The notes beneath the pieces are model-generated. The model saw nothing but the letters and a program-made list of their open reading frames with translations. It searched no databases and was not told the DNA's origin. From BCD1 sp965230565 (GTDB lineage: Bacteria > Bacteroidota > Bacteroidia > Chitinophagales > Saprospiraceae): 64,000 nt of DNA. Within the stretch, counting starts at the first letter, position 1; each line of letters starts with the position of its first letter. Made by a program: the position numbers and the translations under genes. Positions 8,235 through 17,892 of this stretch are shown in pieces. The stretch is taken from the NCBI GenBank assembly GCA_965230565.1, contig CBDDLH010000007.1:124001-188000 (forward strand). Direction: 5' to 3'.

Positions 8235-9065
8235 ATGAAAAAATCTATCATCTTTCTATTTCTGACATTCAGTCTATTTGCCCAGGCTCAGAAAACTGAG
8301 GTAGGAGTCATTGCTGGGGTATCTCTTTACAGCGGAGACATATCCCCAAAAGAATTCGGGCTTTTCTTCTCTGAATTTCAACCTGCTTTTGGGATTTTCG
8401 GCCGGATAAATCCTACCAGTACTTTTTCAATCAGGCTAAGTGGTTCTTACACCAATTTATCTGCAGATGACAGGGAGGTCGGTATAGCCTCAAGAGGATT
8501 GAATTTTAGGACAAAAATCTTTGAAGGAGAATTGATGGGAGAATTAAACCTCTTCAGGTGGGGTAATAGAAGAAACGTTGAAGTTGTTCCCTATCTAACC
8601 GGAGGAGTAGGTTTTTTCAGATTTAACCCACAAGGAATGCTTGAGGACACCTGGGTGGACCTTCAGCCACTGGGAACTGAAGGCCAGGGATTACCTGATT
8701 ATGAAGCCCCTTACGAATTAACCCAGGTTAATATTCCTCATGGGGTCGGGATCAAATTCATTTTTAGCGAACAATGGACTTTAGGTCTGGAATTTACCGG
8801 ACGAAAATTATTTACTGACCATCTGGATGACGTCAGTAACGCTTCTGTTTATTATCTCGATGTACTGGAAGGAAATGGACAATTAGCGGCCCAATTCAGT
8901 AACCCCAGCGTCAAAAGTCCTGAAGAGGGAGACATCACCTACACCCGAGGTGGTAAACACAACGACTGGTATTATTTTGCGAACATTACCCTTTCCTTCA
9001 ATATCGGACGTCTTTCCGGAGTTGCTGGAGGACGCGGTATCGGTTGTCCTAATAATGACTTTTAA
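8235..9065 (+). CDS. Outer-membrane beta-barrel protein, DUF6089-like
   Basis: The 276-residue protein has a Sec signal peptide (cleavage after FAQAQ) and then alternating polar and aromatic strands typical of a small outer-membrane barrel (VGVIAGVSLYSGDIS, FSIRLSGSYTNL, VVPYLTGGVGFFRF, WTLGLEFTGRKLF, NDWYYFANITLSFNI). The pattern of the first strand, the GGVGFFRFNP segment and the C-terminal strand resembles the DUF6089 family of Bacteroidota. Its role is not known; such proteins are often structural or porin-like. It is monocistronic with a strong terminator behind it. Confidence 0.75.
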   Translation: MKKSIIFLFLTFSLFAQAQKTEVGVIAGVSLYSGDISPKEFGLFFSEFQPAFGIFGRINPTSTFSIRLSGSYTNLSADDREVGIASRGLNFRTKIFEGELMGELNLFRWGNRRNVEVVPYLTGGVGFFRFNPQGMLEDTWVDLQPLGTEGQGLPDYEAPYELTQVNIPHGVGIKFIFSEQWTLGLEFTGRKLFTDHLDDVSNASVYYLDVLEGNGQLAAQFSNPSVKSPEEGDITYTRGGKHNDWYYFANITLSFNIGRLSGVAGGRGIGCPNNDF

Positions 9066-9080
9066 ATTTAGGGCCTAAAT
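9066..9080. repeat. Dispersed 15-bp palindromic motif, copy 2
   Basis: ATTTAGG-G-CCTAAAT begins at the stop codon of the barrel gene. It is followed by TTGTTTACAAACA and then a terminator, as at 32248-32262. Confidence 0.5.
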
Positions 9081-9096
9081 TGTTTACAAACATGAA

Positions 9097-9139
9097 ACAT
9101 CCCGAATTTTGACAAGTGTCAAAATTCGGGATGTTTTAT
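9097..9139 (+). terminator. Strong hairpin terminator
   Basis: A perfect 18-bp stem (ACATCCCGAATTTTGACA and its complement, 9097-9134) followed by TTTTATT. It ends the outer-membrane protein transcript. Confidence 0.8.
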
Positions 9140-9315
9140 TGTAGTCTGGTATTATCAAGTCTCTTTACACTATAGTGGAGCTAAAGATTTTAAACCATTT
9201 TACGGCAATTAGTAAACATTTTTGTGTTTTTCAATCCTCAAAAGTGAGCTTCGGGCTTTTTTACTTAATTTCAACTACCTTTCTACCTCGTTTGATAACC
9301 ATTAGACACACAAAA

Positions 9316-9349
9316 ATCCCAAATTTTGGTTTTAACCAAAATTTGGGAT
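9316..9349 (-). terminator. Hairpin terminator of the large adhesin
   Basis: A perfect 16-bp stem (ATCCCAAATTTTGGTT and its complement) with a 2-base centre. It lies 14 bp beyond the adhesin stop codon, with a T-rich tract on the minus strand. Confidence 0.75.
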
Positions 9350-9362
9350 GACACATGTTTTG

Positions 9363-12300
9363 TCATTCTGTCAAAACAACCTGACTAATCCTTTTTACCT
9401 CCCCGTTAATTTTGGTTTTGAGCACATAAAAACCTGCAGGTAAGGATTTAACATCCCAGGTCATTTTTCCTTGTTGAAAGTGCTTCAGCTGTTTGTTACC
9501 TACAGACATGCCTGTCGTTGTGAACAATTCCAATTCAAGAGTTGCTGCTTTTTCAAGGGTAATTTCAATAAATAATACCTCATCAACAGGATTAGGATAA
9601 TGTAAAAAGGAGATGATGGGATCAGATATATTAATGGTTGGCACAACCATAATCGAATCAATGATTTCGCAATCATTTTCATCCACTACTGTAACAATAT
9701 AAGTAGATTCTTCAGTGATCTCAATAACCATTGTTGTATCTCCTGTATTCCATAAATAAGTATAACCGGGCGTTCCTCCTTCAACATTGACCGTAACGCT
9801 TCCATTGGTTTCCGGTGGAATAGGTGGGTCTACAACAAGGTTTACGGAAAGCACCTCCGGTTCAACAACTTCGAACTCAAATACCTCTTCACAATCCATG
9901 GAATCAGTGACAAAAAGTTCATATAATCCCTCTCCAATATTTTGTAATACCGGCTCAATTTCTCCGGGGATGATTTCTCCATCCATGGTCCAGTAATAAT
10001 TATAAGGAGGACCGCCTCCTGTGAAGGCAGCTGTAATCATCCCTTCCATTCCTCCAAAGCATAGTGGATTTAAAATCAATTGCTCTTCTATCTCTATGGA
10101 GGTCGAAGGTTGATTAACAGAGAAAAACGGGAAAATAGCTCTACAGGTATCTATATCCGTAACCGTTACTGAATAAACACCAAAAGGAATTCCAACCAAA
10201 TCCTCCGAAGTAACATTTCCATAAGACCACTCATAAGTAAAAGGTGGTGCACCTCCTGTCACGGTAATATCGATAATCCCTGTGCTGTCCCCTCGACAAT
10301 TCACATGGGTTATAATGGTTGTATCATTAACGATCAAAGGGTTTTGGTCTACTACACTGGAATCCATGACGGATAATGTGCAGCCATTTGCATCTGTCAT
10401 GTTCAGGGTATAAACATCAGATGGAACATCTTGAAGGTCCTCCGTCTCAGCCACTATTTCACCCGAGCCATCAAACCACTGGAATGAATATTCGGGAGTA
10501 CCGCCGGAAGGCGTCACGAAAATAGCTCCATCATTCCCACCAAAACAAATGGCAAGATCAAAACTGTCCTGAGAAATGGTCAACGGAAGTGGAGGCGTTA
10601 AATTAATCTGTTCAGATTCTACAGAACAACCCGACCCGATATCCGTAACCGTAACACTGTATTCCGGGCTGTGCGCCAACCCGGACCTTGAAACAGTGTC
10701 GGCCCCGGTATTCACTATGTACGTCGGCGTAAAATGATATAGATAATCTCCTGTCCCATTCGAAATCACTGCAGTCATACTGGCATCTGAATTTCCCGCA
10801 CAGGAAATCCCGTTTACAAGGAAGGTGTCCAAAACAATAGCACCTGTCTTTTCTTTCAATTTTATGCCTTCCAGAATTGCTTCACAACCATTGGCATCAA
10901 CAACTGTTAAAGTGTAACTGCCAGGATCGACACCCGTCAACATGGGGCCCTCACTGCCTTCACTCCAGTAAAAGCCATAAGGCATAATACCTCCCACGGC
11001 CGAAGCCAATAAGGTATCCGCCGTTGTAGGCGTACATTCCTCTCCCTGAAGAATCTGGACATTAGGAATTAATGGTTCAGGTTCCGGTAAAGGGAAAATG
11101 GTATCAATAGCACATCCTTTAGCATCCATTACGATCAGGCGGTAATCATCCGCTGAAAGGTCAGATATATCCTCTGTAATCAGCCCTGTCCCCAGCCAAT
11201 TGATATCATAGGGCAAGGTTCCTCCGGAAATGTTGGTTTCAATATAACCGTTTGAATCTCCATAGCATATCGGGGGTACCAGAGCTTCCACCTCCACTAT
11301 CAAGGAATCAGGATATTCCAAAATCATAGAATCTGAAACATAAGTACAGCCAATTTGATCCGTAATAGTCATTTGATAAACTCCGGGAGCCAAGTCTGTT
11401 CTGTCTCCATCATCGCTGCCATCATTCCATAATGTTGAATAAGGAGGTGTTCCTGAATTCAAAATGAGTAAATCAATCAGGCCGTCATCCACACCAAAGC
11501 AACTTGGAGGAGACAAGGCAAAATCAATATTAAAAACCTGAGGAGCGGTAACCACAACGGTCGTATCATAAATACATCCCTGCCCATCCGTAATCACAAC
11601 GGAATACGCTCCCACTGTCACCGCATTAATGGAAGATAATGTATCTCCGGTATCCCATTGATAAGTAAAAGGTGCCGTTCCCTCCGGTTGCAGATAAACA
11701 CTTCCGGTAGCAGGCCCCTCACAAGCAGGTGGGTCTACTATAATTCCAAAATCCAAAGTTGCCAGTGAAGTCAATTCCACTTCGAGGACTTCACTCTGAC
11801 AACCATATTTATCAACTACATAAAACTGGTAACTTCCCACAGGCAAATTGGTCAATGTATTACCGGTTAATTCACCCTCTGGTCCATAGTAAACAAAAGG
11901 AGGTGTTCCTCCCACTGCCTGAATTTCAACCATCCCAGTACTGTCTCCCAAACATTGGGGCTGTATTAGGTTTCCAACAACCAATTCCAAAATATCAGGA
12001 TTATTGATGGTGTAAGAAGCGGTGGATTCACAATCATTGAAATCCGTAACTGTTACTTCATAAGTCCCTACAGACAGAAAGGGTAAGACCGGAGAGGTAC
12101 TTCCGTTACTCCATTGATAATGGTAGGGAGCAGTGCCTCCCTGACCTGAAATTTGCAAATAGCCGTCTTTTACGCCATTGCAACTCATATCCTTTAAGGA
12201 ATCCAATTGAACCGACAATGGTTCCGGCCCCGGAAGCTCTACAGATTCAATAAAACTGCAATCATTGAAATCCGTTACAATGGCCAGATAGGTGCCGATT

Positions 12301-15300
12301 TCCTGATCTAAAATATAAGGAGAGATATCATTGGTAGACCATTGATACTGATAAGGGGGTGTCCCGCCAAAAGGGGTCAGGAATACACTTCCATCTGAAC
12401 TCTCATTGCAGGATGGCTGATTGACATCAAACACTGCAAAAAGAGCGTCTGGTTCCTCCACGATAATCTGATCCAAAACACTTACACATTCTCCACTCGT
12501 AATGGTAACAGCATATTCACCTCCTGCCAGGTCGTTGATGCAAAGCGAGGTATCTCCCGTACTCCAGTCAAATTCCACGCTTCCATTACCTTGAATGTTC
12601 AAACAAATTTCTCCGTCACCGGCATTAAAACAGGAAACATCTTCCACATCAGGAGGCATGATAACTACTCCCGGACCCTGAACAATAACATTGCGGAGAT
12701 TGAAGGTGCACATCTCCTCTGAGCTATCGGTAATCTCAATTCTGTAAACACCCTGGGGTAAAGAGGTGATAAATGCCGTATCAGTTACTCCGGACAAACT
12801 GCCCATTAGCCCATCTGCTCCTGTCCATGATAGTTCAAAAGGCGGTGTTCCGTTTAACGGTATCACAGCGATCTGACCATCAATACCATCGCATTCTGTA
12901 ACATCATTGACCAAAACTTTGACTGAATCAATACTATTGGTCGTAGTCACCTGAACACTGTCGATGGAAAAGCATCCTTCTTCGTCAGAAACCGTTACAC
13001 TATATACGTCCTCTGTCCCGGCGAGGAATGCTGCCTGTACTTCAATTTGGGATTCGGTACTACCTGTACTCCAAAAGTATTCGTAATCACCCGTACCCCC
13101 TGTGGCCTGGACCTGAATTAAACCTGAAGATTCCCTGCAAAGTGAGAAAGAATCAGCAGGCATAAAGCTTAAGTCAGGCCCTGGTTTAACCGTTACGGTT
13201 ACAGATCCTTCATCAGTACACCCATCCGGGCTGGTCATTAAAAAATAATAATCCGTTGTAACCAGCGGTTCTACTATCGGCGGTTCAATGATATTTTCAA
13301 CGCCGGCAGGAGAAGCAGTATGGTAGGTTATATCTCCTCCGGTAAAATTAGCATCCTGGATGGTAAGGGAGGCGAGATTAAAACTCTCACCCGGGCATAT
13401 CTCCGGCATCTCCGTTGTAGAAACATCCGGCAACGGGTTAATAATTACTTTTACCTCCGCCAGGTCTACCGTAAAACAATCAAAATCCAGGGTCTGTCCT
13501 ACCAGATAAGTAAATTCGATGGGCACAGGACTATTATTTACAGGAAGATCTATTGGGCTGAAACAGTTACCAAATCCGACAACGCTATCCGTCTGAATGG
13601 CATCATACCACAAGATAAAATTCCCCTCAACCGGCGTAGCGCACAAGGTTGGAATTTCACCGGAACAAATTGTATCTCCAAATGCCGGCGGAGGTGGTAA
13701 AATGATATCATCATCTACGACATCATCATTACAGTTATTATCGATACCGTCACAAGAAATTTCCTCTGCACCAGGGTTGATATTCTCATCATTATCATTA
13801 CAATCTCCAGGGGTTAAAACGTAATCATCAGGAGGATTTCCGGAACAACTTAAAACATAAATTGTATCATTTCCGAAACCATCTCCATCATTATCAAAGT
13901 AGTAAATTGCCTCCGGCTCACCGACAACCTCTGAGCCGTAAATGACGATCTCATCCAAAGCAATATCGCCTTTCAGACCACTCGTCTTTTCCCCAACAAA
14001 TCTGAATTGCAGGATTTCCCCATCCTCAAAATCTCCCAGGCCCACAAATGTTTTAAACCACTCATCGCCCTGATTGCCGATTTTTTCCCAAAGTGTAATC
14101 CATGAAAATCCCCCATCATCAGAAACCTCCAGCCTCAGGGAACCTATGGTAAAGCCAAACATGTGGTAGTAAAATGATAAATGACAGGTATCTGTACCTT
14201 GTTTATTTAATTGAACGCAAGACGAATACAAAATGGCTTCCATATCCGATTCACATCCGGAAGTTTCCATATAGATATAATTTCCTCCCTGGCTTATATC
14301 GTCCTGAGGCCCCGTACCCGGAGTATTCGTCGGGCCTGACAAAATGATCCAGTCCATATCATCATCCCTGGCATTTTTCCAAACCCCCTCCATATCACAA
14401 TTCACAACACAATTGCCAACACACACAGACTGATCATCAAAATTTTCAAGGGAAGAAACCGGAGGAGGCTGACACCCTGTAGTGAAAGCAACTGGGCAAC
14501 CATTTGGAGAAAACAAGCCTGTTGATTCGCAATATCTTCTGAGGTAAAGTTCGTAATCAGTATCCGGAAAAAGTCCCGTTAGGGTTATGGGTGTACAATC
14601 GACTATTTCAACCGTTCCTCCAAGGGCCAATGAATCAGTTCCGGGTACAAACCCCGGCGGACCGTATTCCAAAATGATGGTACCACAAAAGTCGTCTGGT
14701 TGCCAGGAGAGTTCCACTGCTGTAGTATCAACTTCGGTAACAATAAGATCGGACACAGGCAGACAAGCAACAGGTTCAAAAACCAATTCAATGAATTCAA
14801 GGCTTCCGGTATCTCCAATCGCATCATCGCACAATAACAACAACCAGGAACCATTGGCCGAAGTGATTCCATCATTAAAAATATAAAAGTGCTCTTCAGG
14901 TTCATAAGGCCCGTCTAAAAAAGGTGCCATTCCTTCTCCGATCGGAGTACATCCACCTACGGCAAAAGCAGTATATTGTTGACAAGTCACGTCTGAAGGA
15001 TTTCCAAAATGATCATCGCCACCACCGTTATTCGCCGTTAGCAGCACCTGAACTCCGGAAGGTGAGACCAGTACCAGATTCAAATCATTCACCCAGGTGT
15101 GATCAACGATCAACCTCACTTCGCTTAAAAAAACATCTTGTCCCAGAATACCGGGAGTATTGGTTTCTACAATTTCTACAATTTTAGGAAGGTAGATCGT
15201 TCCGTTAGGAGTGCAATTGTTATCGGGAATATCAATACTTAAGCCACATGCTGAAGGGTTACTGACAGTGACATCCTGAGCCGGCAAATACACCCATAGC

Positions 15301-15350
15301 CCGAAAAGACAACAGACAAATGTTAAGCGAAACCAAAACCAAAGCGGCAT
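9363..15350 (-). CDS. Giant T9SS-secreted adhesin: P-domain, MAM, MopE-like motif and about 15 SprB repeats
   Basis: The 1995-residue protein has a Sec signal (residues 1-25, ending LPAQD). A P-proprotein-like domain follows (about 45-195; VRLIVDHTWVNDLNLVLVSP), then a fibronectin-III-like segment, and a MAM-like domain containing LSFYYHMFGFTIGSLRLEVS and FVGEKTSGLKGDIALDEIVI. Next is a Ca/metal-type motif, YYFDNDGDGFGND ... DCNDNDENINPGAEE ... CDGIDNNC, as in MopE-like proteins. About 15 SprB-type repeats of roughly 60-75 residues come next (GGTPPYQYQWSTND ... VGTYEVTVTDFNDC), and finally a type A T9SS sorting domain (FLHYPNPVDEVLFIEI ... LPAGFYVLKTKI). This suits a cell-surface adhesin or gliding-type filament protein. 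No catalytic domain is visible. It lies downstream of the ECF sigma/membrane protein pair on the same strand. Confidence 0.92.
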   Translation of the reverse strand: MPLWFWFRLTFVCCLFGLWVYLPAQDVTVSNPSACGLSIDIPDNNCTPNGTIYLPKIVEIVETNTPGILGQDVFLSEVRLIVDHTWVNDLNLVLVSPSGVQVLLTANNGGGDDHFGNPSDVTCQQYTAFAVGGCTPIGEGMAPFLDGPYEPEEHFYIFNDGITSANGSWLLLLCDDAIGDTGSLEFIELVFEPVACLPVSDLIVTEVDTTAVELSWQPDDFCGTIILEYGPPGFVPGTDSLALGGTVEIVDCTPITLTGLFPDTDYELYLRRYCESTGLFSPNGCPVAFTTGCQPPPVSSLENFDDQSVCVGNCVVNCDMEGVWKNARDDDMDWIILSGPTNTPGTGPQDDISQGGNYIYMETSGCESDMEAILYSSCVQLNKQGTDTCHLSFYYHMFGFTIGSLRLEVSDDGGFSWITLWEKIGNQGDEWFKTFVGLGDFEDGEILQFRFVGEKTSGLKGDIALDEIVIYGSEVVGEPEAIYYFDNDGDGFGNDTIYVLSCSGNPPDDYVLTPGDCNDNDENINPGAEEISCDGIDNNCNDDVVDDDIILPPPPAFGDTICSGEIPTLCATPVEGNFILWYDAIQTDSVVGFGNCFSPIDLPVNNSPVPIEFTYLVGQTLDFDCFTVDLAEVKVIINPLPDVSTTEMPEICPGESFNLASLTIQDANFTGGDITYHTASPAGVENIIEPPIVEPLVTTDYYFLMTSPDGCTDEGSVTVTVKPGPDLSFMPADSFSLCRESSGLIQVQATGGTGDYEYFWSTGSTESQIEVQAAFLAGTEDVYSVTVSDEEGCFSIDSVQVTTTNSIDSVKVLVNDVTECDGIDGQIAVIPLNGTPPFELSWTGADGLMGSLSGVTDTAFITSLPQGVYRIEITDSSEEMCTFNLRNVIVQGPGVVIMPPDVEDVSCFNAGDGEICLNIQGNGSVEFDWSTGDTSLCINDLAGGEYAVTITSGECVSVLDQIIVEEPDALFAVFDVNQPSCNESSDGSVFLTPFGGTPPYQYQWSTNDISPYILDQEIGTYLAIVTDFNDCSFIESVELPGPEPLSVQLDSLKDMSCNGVKDGYLQISGQGGTAPYHYQWSNGSTSPVLPFLSVGTYEVTVTDFNDCESTASYTINNPDILELVVGNLIQPQCLGDSTGMVEIQAVGGTPPFVYYGPEGELTGNTLTNLPVGSYQFYVVDKYGCQSEVLEVELTSLATLDFGIIVDPPACEGPATGSVYLQPEGTAPFTYQWDTGDTLSSINAVTVGAYSVVITDGQGCIYDTTVVVTAPQVFNIDFALSPPSCFGVDDGLIDLLILNSGTPPYSTLWNDGSDDGDRTDLAPGVYQMTITDQIGCTYVSDSMILEYPDSLIVEVEALVPPICYGDSNGYIETNISGGTLPYDINWLGTGLITEDISDLSADDYRLIVMDAKGCAIDTIFPLPEPEPLIPNVQILQGEECTPTTADTLLASAVGGIMPYGFYWSEGSEGPMLTGVDPGSYTLTVVDANGCEAILEGIKLKEKTGAIVLDTFLVNGISCAGNSDASMTAVISNGTGDYLYHFTPTYIVNTGADTVSRSGLAHSPEYSVTVTDIGSGCSVESEQINLTPPLPLTISQDSFDLAICFGGNDGAIFVTPSGGTPEYSFQWFDGSGEIVAETEDLQDVPSDVYTLNMTDANGCTLSVMDSSVVDQNPLIVNDTTIITHVNCRGDSTGIIDITVTGGAPPFTYEWSYGNVTSEDLVGIPFGVYSVTVTDIDTCRAIFPFFSVNQPSTSIEIEEQLILNPLCFGGMEGMITAAFTGGGPPYNYYWTMDGEIIPGEIEPVLQNIGEGLYELFVTDSMDCEEVFEFEVVEPEVLSVNLVVDPPIPPETNGSVTVNVEGGTPGYTYLWNTGDTTMVIEITEESTYIVTVVDENDCEIIDSIMVVPTINISDPIISFLHYPNPVDEVLFIEITLEKAATLELELFTTTGMSVGNKQLKHFQQGKMTWDVKSLPAGFYVLKTKINGEVKRISQVVLTE

Positions 15351-15482
15351 AAATGATTAATTTTGGGATAATTAGGTAAGGGTGTTTGAATAAAGTCCAA
15401 TGAACCCAACAAAACTAATCAAAGCCGAGATAAATTAAAACTTCCAATAATACAAATTCGCAAGATTGTTGTTAATGTACAA

Positions 15483-15527
15483 AACAAGAGGCCATCTCAG
15501 CGGGTGAGATGGCCTCTTGTTAATTTT
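15483..15527. terminator. Perfect 17-bp hairpin, probably a terminator
   Basis: AACAAGAGGCCATCTCA, loop GCGGG, then its exact complement (15483-15521). It lies between the adhesin and the upstream membrane-protein gene. The longer T run is on the plus strand (TTAATTTTTT), while the minus-strand side has TTGTTTTG. Confidence 0.65.
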
Positions 15528-15538
15528 TTAAGAATCCT

Positions 15539-15558
15539 CCTCAGACTAAAGTCTGAGG
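15539..15558. repeat. REP-like palindrome
   Basis: CCTCAGACT-AA-AGTCTGAGG, a 9+2+9 hairpin just past a stop codon. Its CTAAAG core resembles the hairpins inside the element at 557-793. Confidence 0.45.
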
Positions 15559-15568
15559 TACGAGATGA

Positions 15569-17263
15569 TTAGAAACGAAGTACCTCCCGGATCTCAAATT
15601 CCCGGAGCTTGTCTTTTTCCACGATTTCCATTACGAAGGTATGGCGTTTTTTGTTTTTGTCGATTGCCTTGAATTGTTCAGGCTTAAACAACGCTATCTT
15701 ACCATCCGGCAGGACCATCCATAAGATATTCTCTGAGTTGCTATCAAAAGAAACATTTGCACCGGACTGTGCAAGAAACTTTTTGAGCACATTTCGATTT
15801 TTATCTGCAATGAAGGCCACACATGGTTCCAGGTCGTTGCCGTTCTGATCCACAAAACGAGCTTTGACTTTTACCTGCTCCGGAATTACGGGACGAGCGC
15901 AAATCCAGATTCCCAGATTATCAGCCTGGAAGTTATTGATGACCTTTCTGGCAACAATTCCCGTACTTTCCTCCTGCTCAACACCTGAGTCAGCTAATTG
16001 ATCCCTGTAATTCCGGCGAGCTAACTGGCGTTGTTCTTCGAACCTTTTATGCAAAGCAACCTTATCTTTTTGAAGTTCTTTTTCGCGAGCTTCCACCTGG
16101 TTTTGATAAACCAGCAACTCCTGGGCATATTGTTCAAGGGCCAATTCATAATCTTTCCCGGTAAGCACGGGATTCACAATGAGTTTTAGGCGATTGCCTT
16201 CTGCTATTAGCTCTAATTCAAAGTCGTTACCATTGAGCTTTTGAACGGTTGCATCCTCCCAGACAACCTGAAAAGCTCTTTGATCTATTTCAGGATTATT
16301 TGGAGATAACTGCCAAATGGTGCCTCCGTACAGAAATTCATTACCCTCAGGCAATTTGTCCTGCAGAAAATCCAGCTCAAAAGTAATTCTGTTCTTATCC
16401 TTTTCTACGGGTTTTAAAGGTGGTTCCGGAAGCGGATTATTATTCTCAATAGCTATCAGCGCATCATTTTCCCGAATCGTAATCTCATCCAGTTCATCCT
16501 TGAGCACCTTCTTGTATTGGTAAAGCGGATCATTGTATTCAAGTGCTTCCTCAACAAACTGCATCATATCGATATCCTGATACACCCATTGACGGGCAGC
16601 TGTATCCAAATGATAAACATTATAATCCGGCGTTTGGCTACCGGTCAACATAAATATCTGGCCGGCCATTTCAACCTTTATGGACTTTCCTTCGGCAAGT
16701 CTGACCATCTTTCCGTCTTTTTCAGCAAAAATCTCCACCATTCCGCTGGATTCCAGAAGATAATTGATACCAGCCGAATCATAGGTCATAGGCATTCCGG
16801 AAATGAAGAAGTCGACAAAGTCAGTATATTCCCTGTAATAGAGGTTGACTTCTCCTTCCACCAAATGACCTCTGTCATTCATAAAAGCTGCGGAAGGAAC
16901 TATCAGTCTGGAGCCACTTTCATATTCGAAAATGCCTCCCTGGTTTGGATTAACAGAATAATGGGAAAAGGAAGGTATAGCATCGTCAACCGGTTCGTTG
17001 ACAAAAGGTTGTTGTGCAAAAAATTGTTTTTCGTTGATGACTTTTGGTGTGGTAAAAAACCCTCTGAAAACGAGGAATAACGCGATGGCTGCTGCAGCGG
17101 CACTGGTCCAATAGACCAAACTTCTCACTTTGAGGACAGGAGGTTTTGAAACCGGGGAACCTTGTTCCATTTGTTTCAAAAGCGCATCAAAATCCTTATG
17201 ACGGTCAATTTGATCGCCGGTCAAAGGTTTTTGATTGATTTTAAAATTGTAATTTTTCCTCAT
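15569..17263 (-). CDS. Single-pass membrane protein paired with ECF sigma factor (putative anti-sigma or signal protein)
   Basis: I do not recognise a named family. The 564 residues have a cytoplasmic N-terminus of about 47 residues, one membrane helix (about 49-67: VYWTSAAAAAIALFLVFRGFF) and a periplasmic part of about 490 residues. The periplasmic part has a segment that appears in other Bacteroidota surface proteins (GSRLIVPSAAFMNDRG, VNLYYREYTDFVDFFISGMP, LLESSGMVEIFA). A long charged coiled-coil stretch follows (about 395-440: ELALEQYAQELLVYQNQVEA and onward), then a C-terminal domain (LGIWICARPVIPEQVKVKAR). It starts 17 bp after the sigma-factor stop, so an anti-sigma or sensor role is inferred from position and topology only. 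Confidence 0.7.
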   Translation of the reverse strand: MRKNYNFKINQKPLTGDQIDRHKDFDALLKQMEQGSPVSKPPVLKVRSLVYWTSAAAAAIALFLVFRGFFTTPKVINEKQFFAQQPFVNEPVDDAIPSFSHYSVNPNQGGIFEYESGSRLIVPSAAFMNDRGHLVEGEVNLYYREYTDFVDFFISGMPMTYDSAGINYLLESSGMVEIFAEKDGKMVRLAEGKSIKVEMAGQIFMLTGSQTPDYNVYHLDTAARQWVYQDIDMMQFVEEALEYNDPLYQYKKVLKDELDEITIRENDALIAIENNNPLPEPPLKPVEKDKNRITFELDFLQDKLPEGNEFLYGGTIWQLSPNNPEIDQRAFQVVWEDATVQKLNGNDFELELIAEGNRLKLIVNPVLTGKDYELALEQYAQELLVYQNQVEAREKELQKDKVALHKRFEEQRQLARRNYRDQLADSGVEQEESTGIVARKVINNFQADNLGIWICARPVIPEQVKVKARFVDQNGNDLEPCVAFIADKNRNVLKKFLAQSGANVSFDSNSENILWMVLPDGKIALFKPEQFKAIDKNKKRHTFVMEIVEKDKLREFEIREVLRF

Positions 17264-17280
17264 AAGCGTATAATGATAAA

Positions 17281-17841
17281 CTATGCCATTTTCTTTTTCA
17301 ACCGCTCAAGAATCCTGTAGGTCTTCATTTTGGCATTGGCTTCGGTAATTCCGAGGATCCCTGCGATTTCTTTAAAGGGTTTTTCTTCAAAAAAGCGCAT
17401 TTCAACAATTTCGAGATCCTCGGGTTTCAGGGTATCTAATAAGCTAATCATATTTTGTAACTGGTTCCCGGTTTCAACGGTCCCCAATTCTTCTGCCAGT
17501 TCATTTACATGTTGGTCATCAATACTGACCACTCTTGTTTTTTGGTTTTTACGGTAATACTGGGCTACTTCATTACTTGCAATCCGGTACAACCATGCTG
17601 AAAAAGGAACTCCTTTAAAGGTGTATGAATCCAGCCTTTGCATGGCTTTCAAAAACACCTGGGAACAGAGGTCTGCACAAAGAGCTTCATCAGCCGTACG
17701 ACGAAATACGAACCTGAAAATGGGCTCGTAGTACCGCTCGTACAAGGGTCTGAACCTTGCAGGGTTACGCTGGGCAGCCTGAATCTCAAGCCACTCCTCC
17801 TGCATGGTATCTAATGAAACAGTCTTCTTTGAAACCTCCAT
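17281..17841 (-). CDS. RNA polymerase sigma factor, ECF family
   Basis: The 186-residue protein has sigma region 2 (FRPLYERYYEPIFRFVFRR, ALCADLCSQVFLKAMQRL, FSAWLYRIASNEVAQYYRK) and sigma region 4 (LDTLKPEDLEIVEMRFFEEK, FKEIAGILGITEANAKMKTY). The start is placed at the Met of MEVSKKTV because AAAAGGAA lies just upstream; an in-frame Met at 17892 is the alternative. The factor directs RNA polymerase to a specific regulon. The gene after it encodes a single-pass membrane protein 17 bp downstream, the usual arrangement of an ECF sigma and its membrane regulator. The neighbouring T9SS adhesins are plausible targets, but this is inference. Confidence 0.93.
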   Translation of the reverse strand: MEVSKKTVSLDTMQEEWLEIQAAQRNPARFRPLYERYYEPIFRFVFRRTADEALCADLCSQVFLKAMQRLDSYTFKGVPFSAWLYRIASNEVAQYYRKNQKTRVVSIDDQHVNELAEELGTVETGNQLQNMISLLDTLKPEDLEIVEMRFFEEKPFKEIAGILGITEANAKMKTYRILERLKKKMA

Positions 17842-17892
17842 TGATTTCCTTTTACTGAAATTGGTTTTGTTCAACTGTAAGTTGGAAAGCAT

